Part shown: positions 13,901 to 27,500 of the stretch, piece by piece
Layout: each line of letters begins with the position of its first letter
Position numbering within the stretch: position 1 is the stretch's first letter
Assembly: GCF_037975245.1 (NCBI RefSeq)
Contig: NC_092564.1
Coordinates: 26,033,484 to 26,097,483 of the forward strand
Direction of reading: 5' to 3'
Length of the DNA stretch: 64,000 bases
From: Apostichopus japonicus
Taxonomy: Eukaryota > Echinodermata > Holothuroidea > Aspidochirotida > Stichopodidae
Translations under genes and position numbers: made by a program
The notes under the pieces: generated by a model
Told to the model about the DNA's origin: nothing
What the model saw: only the letters and a program-made list of their open reading frames with translations
The model's database searches: none

Positions 13901-16900
13901 TTAAAAAAAGAAATAGAAAATATATCCACATTTAACATAAGGCTATGATAATATTTGCATCACAACATACTACATTGCCTATAATTTTTTGGGGAAGGTG
14001 GAGGTGGGGCTGAAGTGACAGGGTCAGAGAGAGTAGTCGCCAATACCTACAGAGGGTGTTGTGGTCAAGTGGTTAAGGCAGTGGACTTGTGATCTAAGGA
14101 TTACAGGTTCGAGTCCTGGCCAGATCATTGCGTTGTGCCCTTGGGCAAGGCACTTTATCTCCATTGCCTCTCTTCACCCAGGTGTATAAATGGGGACTTG
14201 CGAGGTAACTTGTAAATATAGTTGCATGCACTGGTTTGTGGCTGCACCCTATGGGAAGTCCCCCGGGGACATGTGGTTGTGGTGCACTGTGGTGCCCCAG
14301 GATAGATTGATTGAATTGTGCACACTTTGGTGTGTAGGTGTGACAAGTTACCAATGACCATGGTTAAGTCGAGTGAGAGGGCCTTGGCCCTGAACAAGAC
14401 TGTAAACCTAAAATTATTATATTATTATAAAGGATCAGCACCCGGCTACTGTTATACCTCTTCACACAAGACGAAATATGATTATATGAGTACCTCCGAC
14501 TATTACTGGACAACTAATCTTACCTTACTTTCCTTAAGTTGGTTGAGAGGGGAATACCAATGAAATCTAGTAATGACAAGCAACAAGTAGTTTTACAATG
14601 AGACATTGTATTTTTCTCCTACATCACTGCCTTTGACTTCTAGCCCCCCTACATTCTTTCTCTTTCCTCGTTAACAACATTCAAGTCTCTTTTAGCTACT
14701 CCAGATGCGATCTCAGAAACGGGGGAGCTGAACCAGAAATGGTCCACTTACTTTATGATTGCTCCTGGCCACCACGGCTCCTTCCTTCATTCCCTCCGCT
14801 GAAAGGACACAAAAATGCTACGTTAATATCATGAATCTCGACAAAATGATCTAATGGATGAAACTTCTGCTGTTGCTGGTCAGTGTTTTAAATTTAGAAA
14901 TCTACCTACACGATACTGTCTGTTCTTCAATTAAACGGCCTGGTATTGCATGCCTTCACAATGACAAGAGAAATACGCAGTTATCGATGGTAAAGAGTCA
15001 GTTACAAAACATGATTTACTATACTGTGAGACGATGAAAACATCTGTACACATATAAGGGCATAAAACACAGAGTGAGTACCAATACTGCCGCACACATG
15101 AAAGGACCCCTGATCACTAGTACAAACATCAAGTACAAAGTGAGTACATAAGATAACTTGTAGCCTGAGTACCAATACTGGGACTGCATACAAGGAACGA
15201 CCACGATCCCTAAATACTAATCTAATACTATCTAATCCCTATCTAATACTATCTAATCCCTAAATACTAATACCTAGTGAGTACCAAAGATAACTTGTGA
15301 CATTAGTACCATTACAACTGTATACATAGAAAGGCATAGTACATACAACAAATACAGAGTGAGTACCATTACTGCTGCACACATGGAAGGACCTGATCCC
15401 TAGTTCAAAATGAGTACATAAGATTAATTGTAGCCCAATACTCGGACTGCATACAAGGAAGGACCCCTGATCCTTAAATACCAGAATCTAATACAGACCG
15501 AGTACAAAAGAACTAAACTGTGTGAGCACCAAACCCTCCCCCCCCAAAAAAAAAAGAACCAAAAAGGGGGGGGGAAATATGGGTAAATTTATCCAGAGGT
15601 CATTCATGAAGTATAGAGCAAATGCGAGAAAATTACCTGCTCTACCTTACGTGCCAATACCCCAATCTAAGAGGACGCCACTGGTACCCATGTAGTGCAA
15701 AGCCAGGACATATTGCAACTCGCCGGACAAGGAAAACCAAACCACATAAATGCATCACTGGGGGCATAACTTGACATTCTTGTTCAGGAAGTTCCAATGC
15801 TTTCCTAGTGGGGGGCAGGCAGTTCTAACTTTTCCTCTAAAATCAACATTTTGCTGAAATTTTTTGGAGGTTTCGACAAATGTTTTGGATGGCTCCCACA
15901 TGCCCCCCCCCCCACCCCCTCTACTAGCTATGCCACAATGCATCACTTGCTTAACTGAATGATCAGCCATTTTTTCGCTGAAACCATTTTGTGAGGATTT
16001 TACCTTTAATAGAAACCAACAGCTTAATATCAAAAGTATAAGGATCATCATGGTGTAAGTATGGTTGAGCAGGTGGATCCTGAAATATGAAAAGAGAGGC
16101 AGGTACAGTATCTATCAACTGTTGAGAAATAAAGTTAAACATCTAAAGATCACTTAGATACATACACATGGTATTAACATTTCTGTCTACAGTACTGTTA
16201 TGGAAAGCAGGTAAGTATATGTCTGGTGTTGATGGGTTTGATGTCTGTTAAAGAGGGTACATTACTGCATAAACTTCTGTTACTTAATGCACACAGTTAC
16301 CACCTCAAGTCAATCGAAATGTCAAATTTTTTGCATATGACATAACGTATCTTCTTTTAGGACAATTTGGCCTGAACACTTATTACATTATTTGTACATT
16401 TTTTCTACCTGACATGATTATCACGCCATTAGTATATAACGCAAAAGTTACGACACGTATATTCACATTTCTATCGAAAAAAGTATTTAACTGTAACTCC
16501 TATAGTTCACATTTCTATCGAAAAAGGTATTTAACTGTAACTCCTATAGTCAAAAGTATAACATACACTTTTCAAATCGTTTCCATACAAATCTGGTCTC
16601 ACCAATCAAATATCTCCACACCATGATATTTTTCCAGGGTGATATATATATCTGGAAAACCTAGATAACCACATTAGGAACACAGAAAAAGTACTCTCCT
16701 TCTTCCCTCATGCAAACTTACTTTACTTATTTACTCAACCATTATTATTAACAGATCATTTGTTGTGTGCTACCCTTGTTCTCTGTTGTTTTTGTCTTCT
16801 TCATGTCTTGTTCTGCTTCTTCCATTGTCCTCTCTTTTTAATTATTCGTAGAGGAGGAATACTCGTACAAGACTTGTTTCTTTAGTCCTCCCTCCATCTC

Positions 16901-19900
16901 CGATTTGTATTGTATGAAAATAACTCAAATAACTGAAATATGTGAGTATCTGGCATACCTGTTTACAGTTTGGAATAGCAAACTGCTCTAATGCATCCAT
17001 GGTTACCACCCAAGGTGATATGGTAGTTCCAAAGTTCTTCCCCAAGAATGGACCGAGAGGCACATATTCCCACTTCTGAATGTCTCGAGCTGATGACATA
17101 ATAACAAGAGGAACGTGTCCAGAGGGGTTTCTTGTGGTGGCAAATTAACACTTGTATAGGATTTGTTATAAATAACCATTGCGCAATAAGCCCAGTGTAC
17201 TAACATATTGTAATGTCATAGGTTCTATTGGTTCTATATGCAAGGCATTTCGAAAACACTGTAACAATATTACTAAATGACCATCCATCATGCAATCAAT
17301 GAGCAATCGACCAATCAAATGACCAGAATACAATTAGGTGTTGTATAATACTAAATGACCATCCATCATGCAATTGATCATGTACTATACACAGGCCTGT
17401 GTGCGGCGGTACAGCTGCATCATGCCCAATGAGATCTGTATGACAACCCTGCATGATCAAACACACTGAACAATGGCTGTCTTGATGTGGCTGAAACATC
17501 AACATTTTGAAATATCACACATTTCAGAAACCATAATTTGTTGGTAACTTTTCTCTCCAGTACGATACTGAAATATTCAGATGTAACGAACACATACATT
17601 CAGTAGTCGGGTCATTCGGGTGTACAGTGCAGGACACACCATGGTCATACAAGGTAAAGTTACTCCACCTTGCAGCAACTGCTATGGCTGGGAGAGGATA
17701 CAACCAATTTCACACTCCAATCGTTCATGGGTGCAATGCCAAACCTATTATTCTGACCTTATTGTACTTAATCAGTCTGGGAGTGCCCAGTTAACTACAA
17801 TCACGATATTTTGGACTAAACTGCTGCACATTTTCTAATACCACTCCAAAAGCATAAATGACAAAAACGTGACTTAGTCTTTTCTTTATCTTTAAAGGAT
17901 CACCCAGATCCCTATATTAAACGAGATCAATTCAGATAAGTTTTCAACAAGTTCTACTTACCTCTCCAGCCATTCAGAGGTTAAATTCCCAAGATATGAT
18001 CCCGAGGTACAGTATTGTTAATTGGCTGGGATCATCACCAAGGGATCACAATATTCAACACATTCATGACTATCTTAAGGTAATCATTTTCAACTCACCA
18101 CTCCAGTCGTTCATGAGTACCATACCAAAGATGTGATCCCGAGCTACAGTATGTTAAATATGGCTGGGATCATCACCAAGATCACAATATTCAACACATA
18201 ATTCATGACTATCTTAAGGTAATCATTTTCAACTCACCACTCCAGTCATTCATGAGTACCATACCAAAGATGTGATCCTGAGCCTTGTTAATCTTTATGG
18301 GATCACCGAGATTATTGCCTGGTCCGACAAAGAATCCCTAAAAAGGTAAAATCCAAGAGAAAACATCGTCTGTATGTTTGAAGTTGTACTCTACACGATA
18401 CTTATTCTATGTCTGTCTATGAGTAAGGATACTTCAAACAAGATAGTTAAGTAGTCATGTCCTCCCCCTCCTCCCCCCCAAAAAAACCCATATAATCCAA
18501 TCCTTCTACCCCCTCCCCCTCACCGATCCCAGAAGGATGGTCAGGAACTCTTTTACAGGAAAGCATAGTGACAAACTATTTGCTAGATATGCAGAAATGA
18601 CAAGTTTCAACCCTAAAAACAATCCTTAGAGTACTTTTTTTTACAGTTTTGTATCATCTACATGCACGGTATTAATATTTTTATGACAATTCCTGTATTC
18701 ACATATTATATACATGGTGCCATTAACTGAGCACAGCGATCTTCACATAATTTCTTCACATCATCGAACCTTTGTTCACAAGATCATCCCCTTTAAGGAT
18801 ATTTGCAATGAAATGATTAATTTCAGTCTCAATATTATGCCTTTATTTACAACAGTCATTTTCCCTACCATTTCCAGCTCAAAGTCTAAAAGTTTGCAAG
18901 CCCCAACAGATGGTGGATCATCTGTAGAACAAGAGAAAAAAGGGGGAGAAAAAGACATACAAATTACAAAAGTAAATTTGCAACGGCCATATGTTCTATG
19001 AAAAACTGCTGGTACTAAATATTTTCTGAAAGGACAAACCTGCGCACAAAAACAAAGGACTCAAAGGACATGATATATAATTAACTATTTTAACTGTAAT
19101 CTTCCATTCACCTGCAAATTTGACAAATTGTCATATGGACAAGTGTGTATTCAACTAAGTTTAAAGTTACATATTTGTGTATGTATGTATGCAGTGTACA
19201 TATATATATAATATAATATCTGTTATGCATATGTGTACATATATATATAAATATATATGTATATATTTGTTTTTCAGTATATGGATCTGTATAGTATATG
19301 TATATATCGGAGAATAAGTCCGAAAAATATCTTAAAAGAAGATTACTCATCAACCATACACTTCAAGCTAAGGCTAAACTTTCAGCAACACAGAGCTGAT
19401 TCCAAGAATCGGTCTTTACTTCGTCCAGCTGATACTGGTACTGGGCAATTAATGCCTTGGTACCAATTTACTAAAGTGACGTTGAGATCGATAATGAAGG
19501 AGCATTTTCTGACATGCAAAATATAGAGCTCTATTACTTCCCTTTAAGCATTCCAAATTAAGCTATTGCTCTTACCGGCCGGTTTCAGCTGTCCACACGG
19601 TCTTCTGATGGGTGTCCCTGAGATGACCACCGACGACGATCGACCGTGGTAGGCCACGGGTAAATGCTTCCTGTGAATGTAGAAACCATAACTTCATGAC
19701 AGGAACATAAAAGAAGCAACTGCAAACATCTACTACTGTAGGTTGTGTGTGGGAGGGGGGGAGGGGGCAGAGTGTGGAGGACTGCTCACAGGCCAACATG
19801 AAGAGTACAACAACATATAATCACAGACTACCATTCAAGGTTTATATACATAAACCATAATTTTGTTGACTGAAGGTACAGTAACACGGTAGGATAACTT

Positions 19901-22900
19901 GGTATCTGGGCTAAAGTCAGAAATCGTACGTCCAAATTGTACGACACTTTAACTTTATATACAATAAAGGCATCTTATTCACCTTGCAAGCACATTAATC
20001 CATCTACATTGATTTCTTTCCTACTGTTTGTGACACATACAGTATTGACACCTCCTTTGCACCTCCTTAACAAGGTGTCTTTGAAGATGTCAGTTAGTGT
20101 AGTGTGAAGACTGCATCAACGGCACACTGGGTATAATAATGGGAGGTGTGCCAATATTTCTTTTTCATTTGTTTTGGCAAGGATCTGGCCTGTCAGTGGA
20201 TAACTGAACAGGGTCCCTGATATCACTCATCACAAGAAACACACTTCCTGCTGCTGAAATGCACAATCTCCATACACTAGGGTTGCTGCTAAAACTGCAA
20301 CTCCAAAAGTCTGGCTGTGCAAATTTTATTATAGCCTACATGAGCTACGTACGGTACCACTGGCTAGTGTGTTAGGGTTTAAAGAGTCAAAAGTCTGGCT
20401 GTGCAAATTTTGTTATAGCCTACATGAGCTTTATAACTGCCAACAAATTTAGTGAACAGATCATGTTTTAAGAGAGATTAAGTACGTTCTCCTCCCTCTC
20501 TTGTTGCGAAGTGTAAAGAACATTTTCAAAATTTAACCACCGAGCCTTAACACGATCAACAATTACCAGTTTGGCTGAAGGGCGTTGTCCTTCCCCCGAA
20601 ACATTATGCCCACATTGGTGGCGTGAAACATGGACGAGTAGAAATCGGTGTAGTCTCCGATGGTTGCAGGGAGATGCATCTTTACGGCACTTTGTGGAAC
20701 AAAAGCCCTGAAAAATGAAAACGAAGAAACAAAATGTTGTGTGTTCTGCTTCAAGTTATTGACAGTAACTTATCACTCATACTGTTAGCAAAAGAAACTA
20801 AGGTGATTAAACTATGTTTGTAAAATATGGTAAATATCTCCTTTTAAGCATTGTATTTCTAACAATAGCTAAACCTGGTTCCAAGGGTGTTTGTGGAAAA
20901 CCTGGGTACAACAATTCTTATGGGTTTGGCAAGAACATACATCTCAGGGCAAATCCTGGAATGCTGAGCACCAACGAAAAAGTCACCCTGACAGCGAGCA
21001 GAAACGTTGATATGCAATGAAAACAAAATCAATTAGAGAACTATAACAGATACTTGGGGGTTGTACAATGACGAGGATCCCAGTGCTTAACAGATTACCA
21101 GTTCACTCGAGACATGTCAGAGGAAGAGTGCACAGGTTTTGAGGAGACATATAAGTGAAGCAAATAATTCATTTCATAAAATATCATTTTAACTTTAGTA
21201 TTCTCACAACAGATGCTTAATAATAACAACATGAAAAAGTTTGTTTTATTGAAAGTAAACATGACCAACACATAACTTTCCCTGGCATAAATTCACATAA
21301 ATGGCATAAATGCAGGCTTGCACCACTGTGGTTGAGTAAAAATTAACATTTGTGTATTCTTTGGTTTTAAAAAAAAAAACATTCTAGTTTATAGTTGCTC
21401 GAGTGACAGGAAAACAGATTGGATTTTGTGGAAAATGCATTGATGGAAATACTGTAACATGTGGCACTTTAGACTAATTTGGGGAATCAAGTTTGGCTGT
21501 CTCAAGTTGAGAGCATTCTACCTAGTGGACTGTTATTTGCAAATGTGGCAAGTAAGATTACACATGACGGTACTCTCACTCCAAACTGGAGTAGCCATGA
21601 AAGCAGTGGCAAGAGATTTGTGAGGCAGTTTGTACCAGCAAAAGTTTACATTACGTACATCATGTATTCACAATGAGCACAAACTTGGTCATGCATCTCC
21701 AACTAATGCCCAACCATGTTAGTTAAATACATGTATGTTATAGGCTACCATACACCTAACCCCCCCCCCATTCTCCCCTCTCTGTACACCAGTTGTTTCC
21801 CCATCTCATGTTTGTTTGCAAGAATGTGATCATTGCAGTGCCAATATTCCAGTGTAAAAATGTACATTGTACATTACAGTCATCTCATTGGTATTCACAT
21901 GTAGTCTTGTCATGTAGTCTGTGCTAACCTTTTCCTTAGTTCTGCATTGTCCCTCAGTGTTGGTTCGGAGGTCGACAGCAACCGCTGTAGGGTCGTTCTG
22001 GCTTCCTTCCAAGCAGGACGGCCCAGACTCATGAAAGAGTTCAAAGTTCCCTGTTGTGTACAATGAGTTATCGTTATATCTCAATCAATCAATCAAAGAC
22101 AATATAGATTACAGTTTAAACAAAAGTTATCATATATGTTATCATATGTAAACTAATGTACTGCTATCAGGATATCGCTATAAACTGTAGTACTGCCAAG
22201 ATAAGGACCAAATTTCTTCAAGTTTTGATATTTATCGATAAATACTCTCTGTTTGTTACACATCTACAGTATACGTAATACTCTATCACTAAAGCTTGGT
22301 TCACTTTTACAACTGGTCCATTTGCTAATGAGGTATATAAATAATTAGCTTAATCTTCAAAAGTTTGAAAGCAAGACGATAGGTTTTGTGCACATTGATT
22401 GTCTCTGTGTAAATTTTTCCCATGTTTTAGTAGCAATGTCTACAACAATCTCTCGAATGGCATAAACAATATACAGTACGTATGGTACCACTGGCTAGTG
22501 TGTTAGGGTTTGAAGAAAGGCTTTTGGCCACATTTTTGTTACCGAAATAAGTTAATAATTATGGTAGAATTACTTTCAAGGGATTTGCCACTGTTTTCCT
22601 GACCCATCCCTATTGAACCCCATCCACTCTCCTCTTCAGTGATTCAAAAAACAATATCTCTATTGAGGAGAAACCCAAAAACAATGGCTTTCTTTAGTCT
22701 ACACACACTAGAGAGATTGGACAGCTTTTTTTTATGTACAAACTTTGCAAACGGTTGCATTTCATGTTCTTATATTATTAAATGAATAAAAAGAAAACTA
22801 TAGATCTGCACCTCTACAAATGTAAACATACTTTACCTCAGAGAAGACTCCCTGGCACTCGGATAAGATTGGTCCATTGAAGAGGTCCGTTATTGTGCTC

Positions 22901-24500
22901 AGGTCCAACACTTGGTCACCAATTGCTACCCCAATCCTGTGTTTTGGCTATGGAAAAAGAAAAGTAAAGAAAAAACAACTGGTATAAAACTTGTTGTAGC
23001 TGTGATGTTGACACCCATGGTTCTTATAGTAAGGTAAATTACTATATAGCAAGAAATACAATGTAGGCCTGTACTTGAAAGTATAACACTGTTTGCAGGC
23101 CTACCAATAAGGGAACAAACTACACAAAACTATCAATATACATGATCAGCGAAACCTCCAGTGATTGCCATTTGGTTCTGTGGTTGGCTGGAAGTTCAGT
23201 CTTTCTTATATTCCGCTTGAATGATGTATCTTGCTATTAATAAATTTAGGAATCATTGAGGAATTTTGATATATTGACATATTGAGGAATCAATATTGAG
23301 GAATCAAATATTGAGGAATCAATATCAAGGAATCGTTTAGGAATCATTGAGGAGAATCAAATGATGAAGCTGGCTACATTGTGGACTACCATGTTGGTGT
23401 GGTAGTCGTTGTACCTGAATTCCTGGCATTTGACTAAAGTGCTGCATAATATCACAAAACAGAGCAACGATACTCGTTAGTGTTATTAGTACTTGCAAGT
23501 TCAATCTACAGTAGCCCCTATTACATTTTTAGGCCTGCCAAGCTTGTAAATCATGTTTCTGTGTTGGAAATGATTTTATCGTGTTTCCCAAATGGTCATG
23601 TATATAGTCCTGCATGTATTTTACCTTTTGCCCGGGTTGTTTGGGTAACACAAAAGCAATTAGATTTTTGACCCTTCTTTTGATCATCACAAAGTGCATG
23701 CAAGTCAGCACAAATTGGGACATATGTTAAAAATATTATGCAGACGGCCTATGCAACCTGATTAAAGCCTGGCCTTAGTTAGGCCTAGCCTAGGCAAATT
23801 TCCTACTGTTATAGTGTGCTACTAATATCGTTAGTCAGTGTTACTGGATTTACCTGGATGGACATCCTCTTGTCTTTGGCTCATTCTGCCGGAGAGAATG
23901 GCTCTACGGGATAGGTCAATTGAACCAGACCTGTATTCTATCAGCCAGTTCTTAATTATATTCAGTGTTGGGGCTGTAAGTACATTCTCTGGTAGTCAAT
24001 TCCATGTTTCCAAACTCTATTGAAATATGAGTTCTCCTTATTTCTAATCGTAACACCGGTGGTCTTATCCTTTCAGAATTCCCTCTGGTTATATTATCAC
24101 TTATAATTTCAACAAAGTCAATCATTTTGATTTCTATCCTTCCCTGAGTATATTATGAAACGTACTAATGTCCTGGTGCATATGGTGTTGCTCATCAATT
24201 TTTGTTTTTAATTATTTATACATAGCCTAGGCCTAACCTATATTATTGCACCGACTTAGACAGACTAACACCATAGCAAACAAGTAAGCCCCAAGCTGCT
24301 GGTGGGGCAGGACGGCCAGTCCGAACGTTACCTCACAGGATTGCTTAGGCCTAGGCTAGGCTTAGTCTAGGTCCTACGTTAAGCCTAGGCTAGGCCTAAC
24401 TTAAGTATAATGTGCTCACGTTTGCATCCGTAGAAAATACTCCGTAAGGCAAATTCTGGATGGAAAATTCACAATCTTCGCTGTAATTGATGAAGGACAT
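10925..24500 (-). CDS. FAH: Fumarylacetoacetase, complete, 13 exons
   Basis: Exons in transcript order: 24420-24500, 22837-22947, 21929-22050, 20567-20707, 19576-19670, 18869-18921, 18238-18337, 16959-17089, 16004-16079, 14752-14798, 13425-13526, 12409-12526, 10925-11001. All junctions are GT-AG and phases sum to 417 residues, against 419 in human. The enzyme hydrolyses fumarylacetoacetate to fumarate and acetoacetate, the last step of tyrosine breakdown, in the cytosol. The N-terminal SH3-like part starts [20 protein letters not shown]. The catalytic domain holds [10 protein letters not shown] with metal ligand D126 and Y128, the base H133 in [15 protein letters not shown] (ligands E198, E200) and [10 protein letters not shown] (ligand D232), all equivalent to known mammalian residues. 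SGTISG and [11 protein letters not shown] near the C-terminus are also typical. Nothing essential is missing. Extra copies of part of exon 7 lie in intron 7. Confidence 0.97.
14052..14435 (+). mobile_element. tRNA-derived SINE
   Basis: A tRNA-like head carries a box A-like TGGTCAAGTGGTTAAGG (14062-14078) and box B GGTTCGAGTCC (14106-14116). It is followed by TTGTGCCCTTGGGCAAGGCA, a central block I associate with widespread animal SINEs (the MetaSINE type, from memory). The element runs to an ATT-rich tail near 14415-14435. It lies in FAH intron 10, opposite to FAH transcription. A working tRNA gene is excluded because the head does not close into a full cloverleaf and a long unrelated body follows. 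Confidence 0.8.
15069..15493. repeat. Complex tandem repeat, ~285-bp unit
   Basis: The block starting ACAGAGTGAGTACCA at 15069 recurs at 15354, with matching ACTGCCGCACACATG, GAGTACATAAGATAA and GGACTGCATACAAGGA parts in the same order. Between them are CTAATACTATCTAATCCCT sub-repeats near 15220-15270. It lies in FAH intron 9. Confidence 0.75.
16462..16549. repeat. 44-bp direct tandem duplication
   Basis: Two adjacent 44-bp copies (16462-16505 and 16506-16549), beginning TTCACATTTCTATCG, differ at a single base. They lie in FAH intron 8 and look like a recent local slippage or unequal-exchange event. Confidence 0.9.
17272..17374. repeat. Direct repeat, 25 bp, spacing 78 bp
   Basis: ACTAAATGACCATCCATCAT plus five further bases occurs at about 17272 and again at about 17350 in FAH intron 7. 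The short sequence between contains related CAATCAAT/GACCA fragments. Confidence 0.7.
17711..18175 (-). pseudogene. Three extra copies of the 3' part of FAH exon 7
   Basis: Downstream of true exon 7 (18238-18337) are three copies of its 3' half plus donor. Copy C at 18094-18175 keeps [10 protein letters not shown] and the GTGAGT donor intact but has an in-frame TAA further upstream. Copy B at 17957-18035 keeps a GTAAG donor but has TAA in place of the GMVL region. Copy A at 17711-17775 is most diverged, reading roughly GLALHPMNDWS. Unit spacing is 139 bp between C and exon 7 and 137 bp between B and C. C and exon 7 are nearly identical over about 80 bp including intron sequence, so the last duplication is recent. 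The duplicated segment encodes the metal-ligand Asp region. Confidence 0.85.
19178..19275. repeat. AT-rich microsatellite
   Basis: (GTAT)n and (TA)n runs with short interruptions lie in FAH intron 5. No coding signal. Confidence 0.85.
20307..20430. repeat. Direct duplication with a dispersed third piece
   Basis: AAAGTCTGGCTGTGCAAATT followed by TTATAGCCTACATGAGCT occurs at about 20307-20345 and again at about 20389-20430. The spacer starting ACGTACGGTACCACTGGCTA (about 20346-20385) is found again at about 22477-22515, also in a FAH intron. This suggests a small mosaic repeat family. Confidence 0.75.
23262..23352. repeat. Short tandem repeat (ATTGAGGAATCA)n
   Basis: About seven imperfect copies of ATTGAGGAATCA lie in FAH intron 1. 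Confidence 0.8.
24222..24406. repeat. CCTAGGC/TAGGCCTA palindromic repeat cluster
   Basis: TAGGCCTAGG, CCTAGGCTAGG and AAGCCTAGGCTAGGC motifs recur here immediately downstream of FAH exon 1 in transcript direction. Related motifs lie at 23760-23800 and near 45995-46010. The pattern is a lineage-typical simple repeat, with no evidence of function. Confidence 0.7.
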
Positions 24501-27500
24501 GATGCTTGATAAGTAACTAACTTTCACTTTCTGAAAAGCTTCCAAAAATGTATTAAATCTTTCAGTGATCAAACGGGCTATAATTTCATAGACTTCCAGA
24601 CTAACATTAATTAGTTAGAACTGTAGTGACAACCTTCCTAATATTCCCAGCACCGGCGCAACAGCGTAGCATTTGGTATACACTACGCTTTGTTTATATT
24701 GGAAATTGATGCTAGAACTATACTGTGCTTGCACATGGCTTCCAGGTAAGTTCACAGTTATGAATATTCAGCTCCACACCTCCATACTCAGCCAGTTACG
24801 TCAATTTCCTAATGCTAATACCTACCTAAACGGTCCGCCCATATAATGCTCCAAAGCACTCGTATTGACAGTACAAATAGTTACTAACTTTTATCTGATA
24901 GGAACATGATATTCATATTGCTCATAGCATACTGACACCAGGGAGTCCAACCAAGCCAGACTAATGTGAAAATCTTACAATCCGGCACGAGGTCCGCACC
25001 AGGCCGTGGGTGAGGAGAGGGGGGGGGGGCGGAAATTGTCAAAGCTCTGACACTGGGCGTTTAGTGAAGTTGTAAAAGAGGGCGCTCGACGCAAATGAAA
25101 GATAGTAATAATAAACAAATAAGAACGATTAAAAAAAGAACTGTGACTGTTTTTCACAAATTGATCGTTATAGGAGGAGGGTTGAGGTTGTTGAGTTCAC
25201 GACGACGGCCATTGGTTCTTTCCCCGTAGTTAACTAATATCGTAGAAAATTATTAAGAAATGACTTAAGAAAGACAACAAAGACCTTATCGATAATGTAG
25301 AACGTTGTTTCGAATGATGTCGTTTAGAAGACACCGTAGATACGTAGTGAGGAGTTGTCGCGCTAAGAGTGGAAAACGGGGAATATTTTGGAACTAATAT
25401 TATAGTCGTCTATTGACCTTGAACGGAGGGGCCTACTGTGGAAACGTTCGCAAAATTCATCCATTAATATCTCAGCGAGACGATTTCACAGGAAAAGGAA
25501 ATACCACTCAGAAGTCTTAAGATGGTATCATTATTATAACCATTCTAAAAGATAACTTTGGAAAGTAGATTAATGGCATGACAAAAAAAGAAGAAATTTG
25601 GCACAAAAAAACGATGTCACTACGGATGCAGTGTAACGACATTTGTATAACAGGGTACGCTAGCGCTTTTTTGGAAAAACTTCGAAATATCCTTAAAGGT
25701 GAGAGCTACTCCATGGAATAGCTAAGAGCTGCATGCTGCGTGTCACGAGGAAGCATGCTGCCTTAGGATTAGTGTCGGTGTGTGAGTGAGTGGTTGAGAA
25801 GGGGGTAAATGACGGTGTAACCATGGGAACTGATCATTTCTCCAATGAAATTTGAAGAAAATATTTCCAATATTTTTTTTTATTAATGCCTGTTCTCGAT
25901 GATTTGTTTTAAGAATAAGTTACACGAATTAAAACATACCCATTAGACAATGGTTTAAGGAAGGGATTCTTGTAATTTCTTATTTAAAACTGTACGCGTT
26001 TAATTCCATTTGGAAAATGTTGATCAAATTTCATTACTGCTATTCAAAACAAAAACTGCGTGATTGAATACATTTCATACAACCAGCTGTATGAAATGCA
26101 ATGTTGTTTATATGTTGTATGTATGCATTGCCCTCCATTATTCACTGAAAGAGAAGTTGTTTTGTGATTTCAGGGAATGAGAGATTCGGTTCATCCTGAC
26201 AGCCCCATCATTAAAACGAGAGACAACTCAAACAGCGTCTCTGAATAATTACTGCAAACTTGCGCTGGATACGTGATACGCAAGTAACTTTTACAAGCAT
26301 TGTTTTCTTTGTGGATATTAAAATGTATCCATTTTACCGAAGTTTGGCACCGAATCACTGCGAACAAAATAATCCAGAGAGCAGTTTGTCTGAACGCAGT
26401 AAATTTTGCATGAATAACAAGTATATGTACTCTTTTCCCGTCTTCAAATGCACACGTGTAAACAAGGATTATGTGTGGCGCCCTTTTGATTACTTTCGAG
26501 GCCATTAGAGTTATAAGAGTTGCACAACAACTCCTGTTTTCATGGACAAAAAAAAAATCACTTTCATGTTTTCATGTCATTTCATGTAGGCCTAACTATT
26601 AAAGGACCACACTTTCATGAAATACCGCATTCACGTGAGGGCGCCCTTTGGATGTAACTCGCGACAAATAACGCTGCAAAATATATTCCTTCTGTAATGG
26701 AAATGTATAGGTAGAGTTGGTGGCGCACTTATTGATGATCTTCTAGGCAATATGATTCATAATGGCATCATATCGGCCCGCCATCTTGTAATAATAAGTT
26801 TGTTTAATCCTTTCAAGAGGTTGGGGTGGGAGTGGGGGGGGGGTGAGGGGCATGTAATAATTAAAGTGACTCAAGCGGTCATGAAGGCAAAAATCAGTAA
26901 CGAATCAATCAACATTACGGCCAAAGTCCCCGTGTAAATATTTCAGGGATTACACATTGTGTATATTTACTTAAACACATAATCTAATACGTCATAATAC
27001 GTCATTATGAAATGTGTTTAATTTATGACGTCATTATAAGGACGTCTTGGACAAAACGAACATGTTAGCAGTGGTGACATTAACAATAAGTTTATGCGTG
27101 ATATATATATAACTCACTTGAAACAAAACCAAACGAAAGCATTCGTGTGAATGTTTTTGATTTTGCTGAACACGTATCTCATGCATATGCATGTAATACA
27201 AACATTATTAAACAGTTAAAGAAACATTAATTCCTCATCCACTGTGCCGAGTCCTAACAATCGTAGGATCATTCTTGTGACCGTATGAATTTAACAGGAA
27301 ATAAAATCGGATGATATTTGGCTAAACATTTATTTTGTTTGTCTTTTACGATAGTTTATCGATTTGATAACGCAAGTAATATTTGACCATTGACATTTTG
27401 TAACAGTGCTAGTCAAAAGGCGAACCGAGGGTTAGTTTGAAACCAACTAGCATCAAGACTCTATATTCGATCTTTCACTTTTCCTTTGTGAAGGAAAAAT

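Noticed and set aside
14052-14125. A tRNA gene
   Set aside because: Box A and B are present but the sequence does not fold into a complete cloverleaf and continues into a SINE body with a tail.
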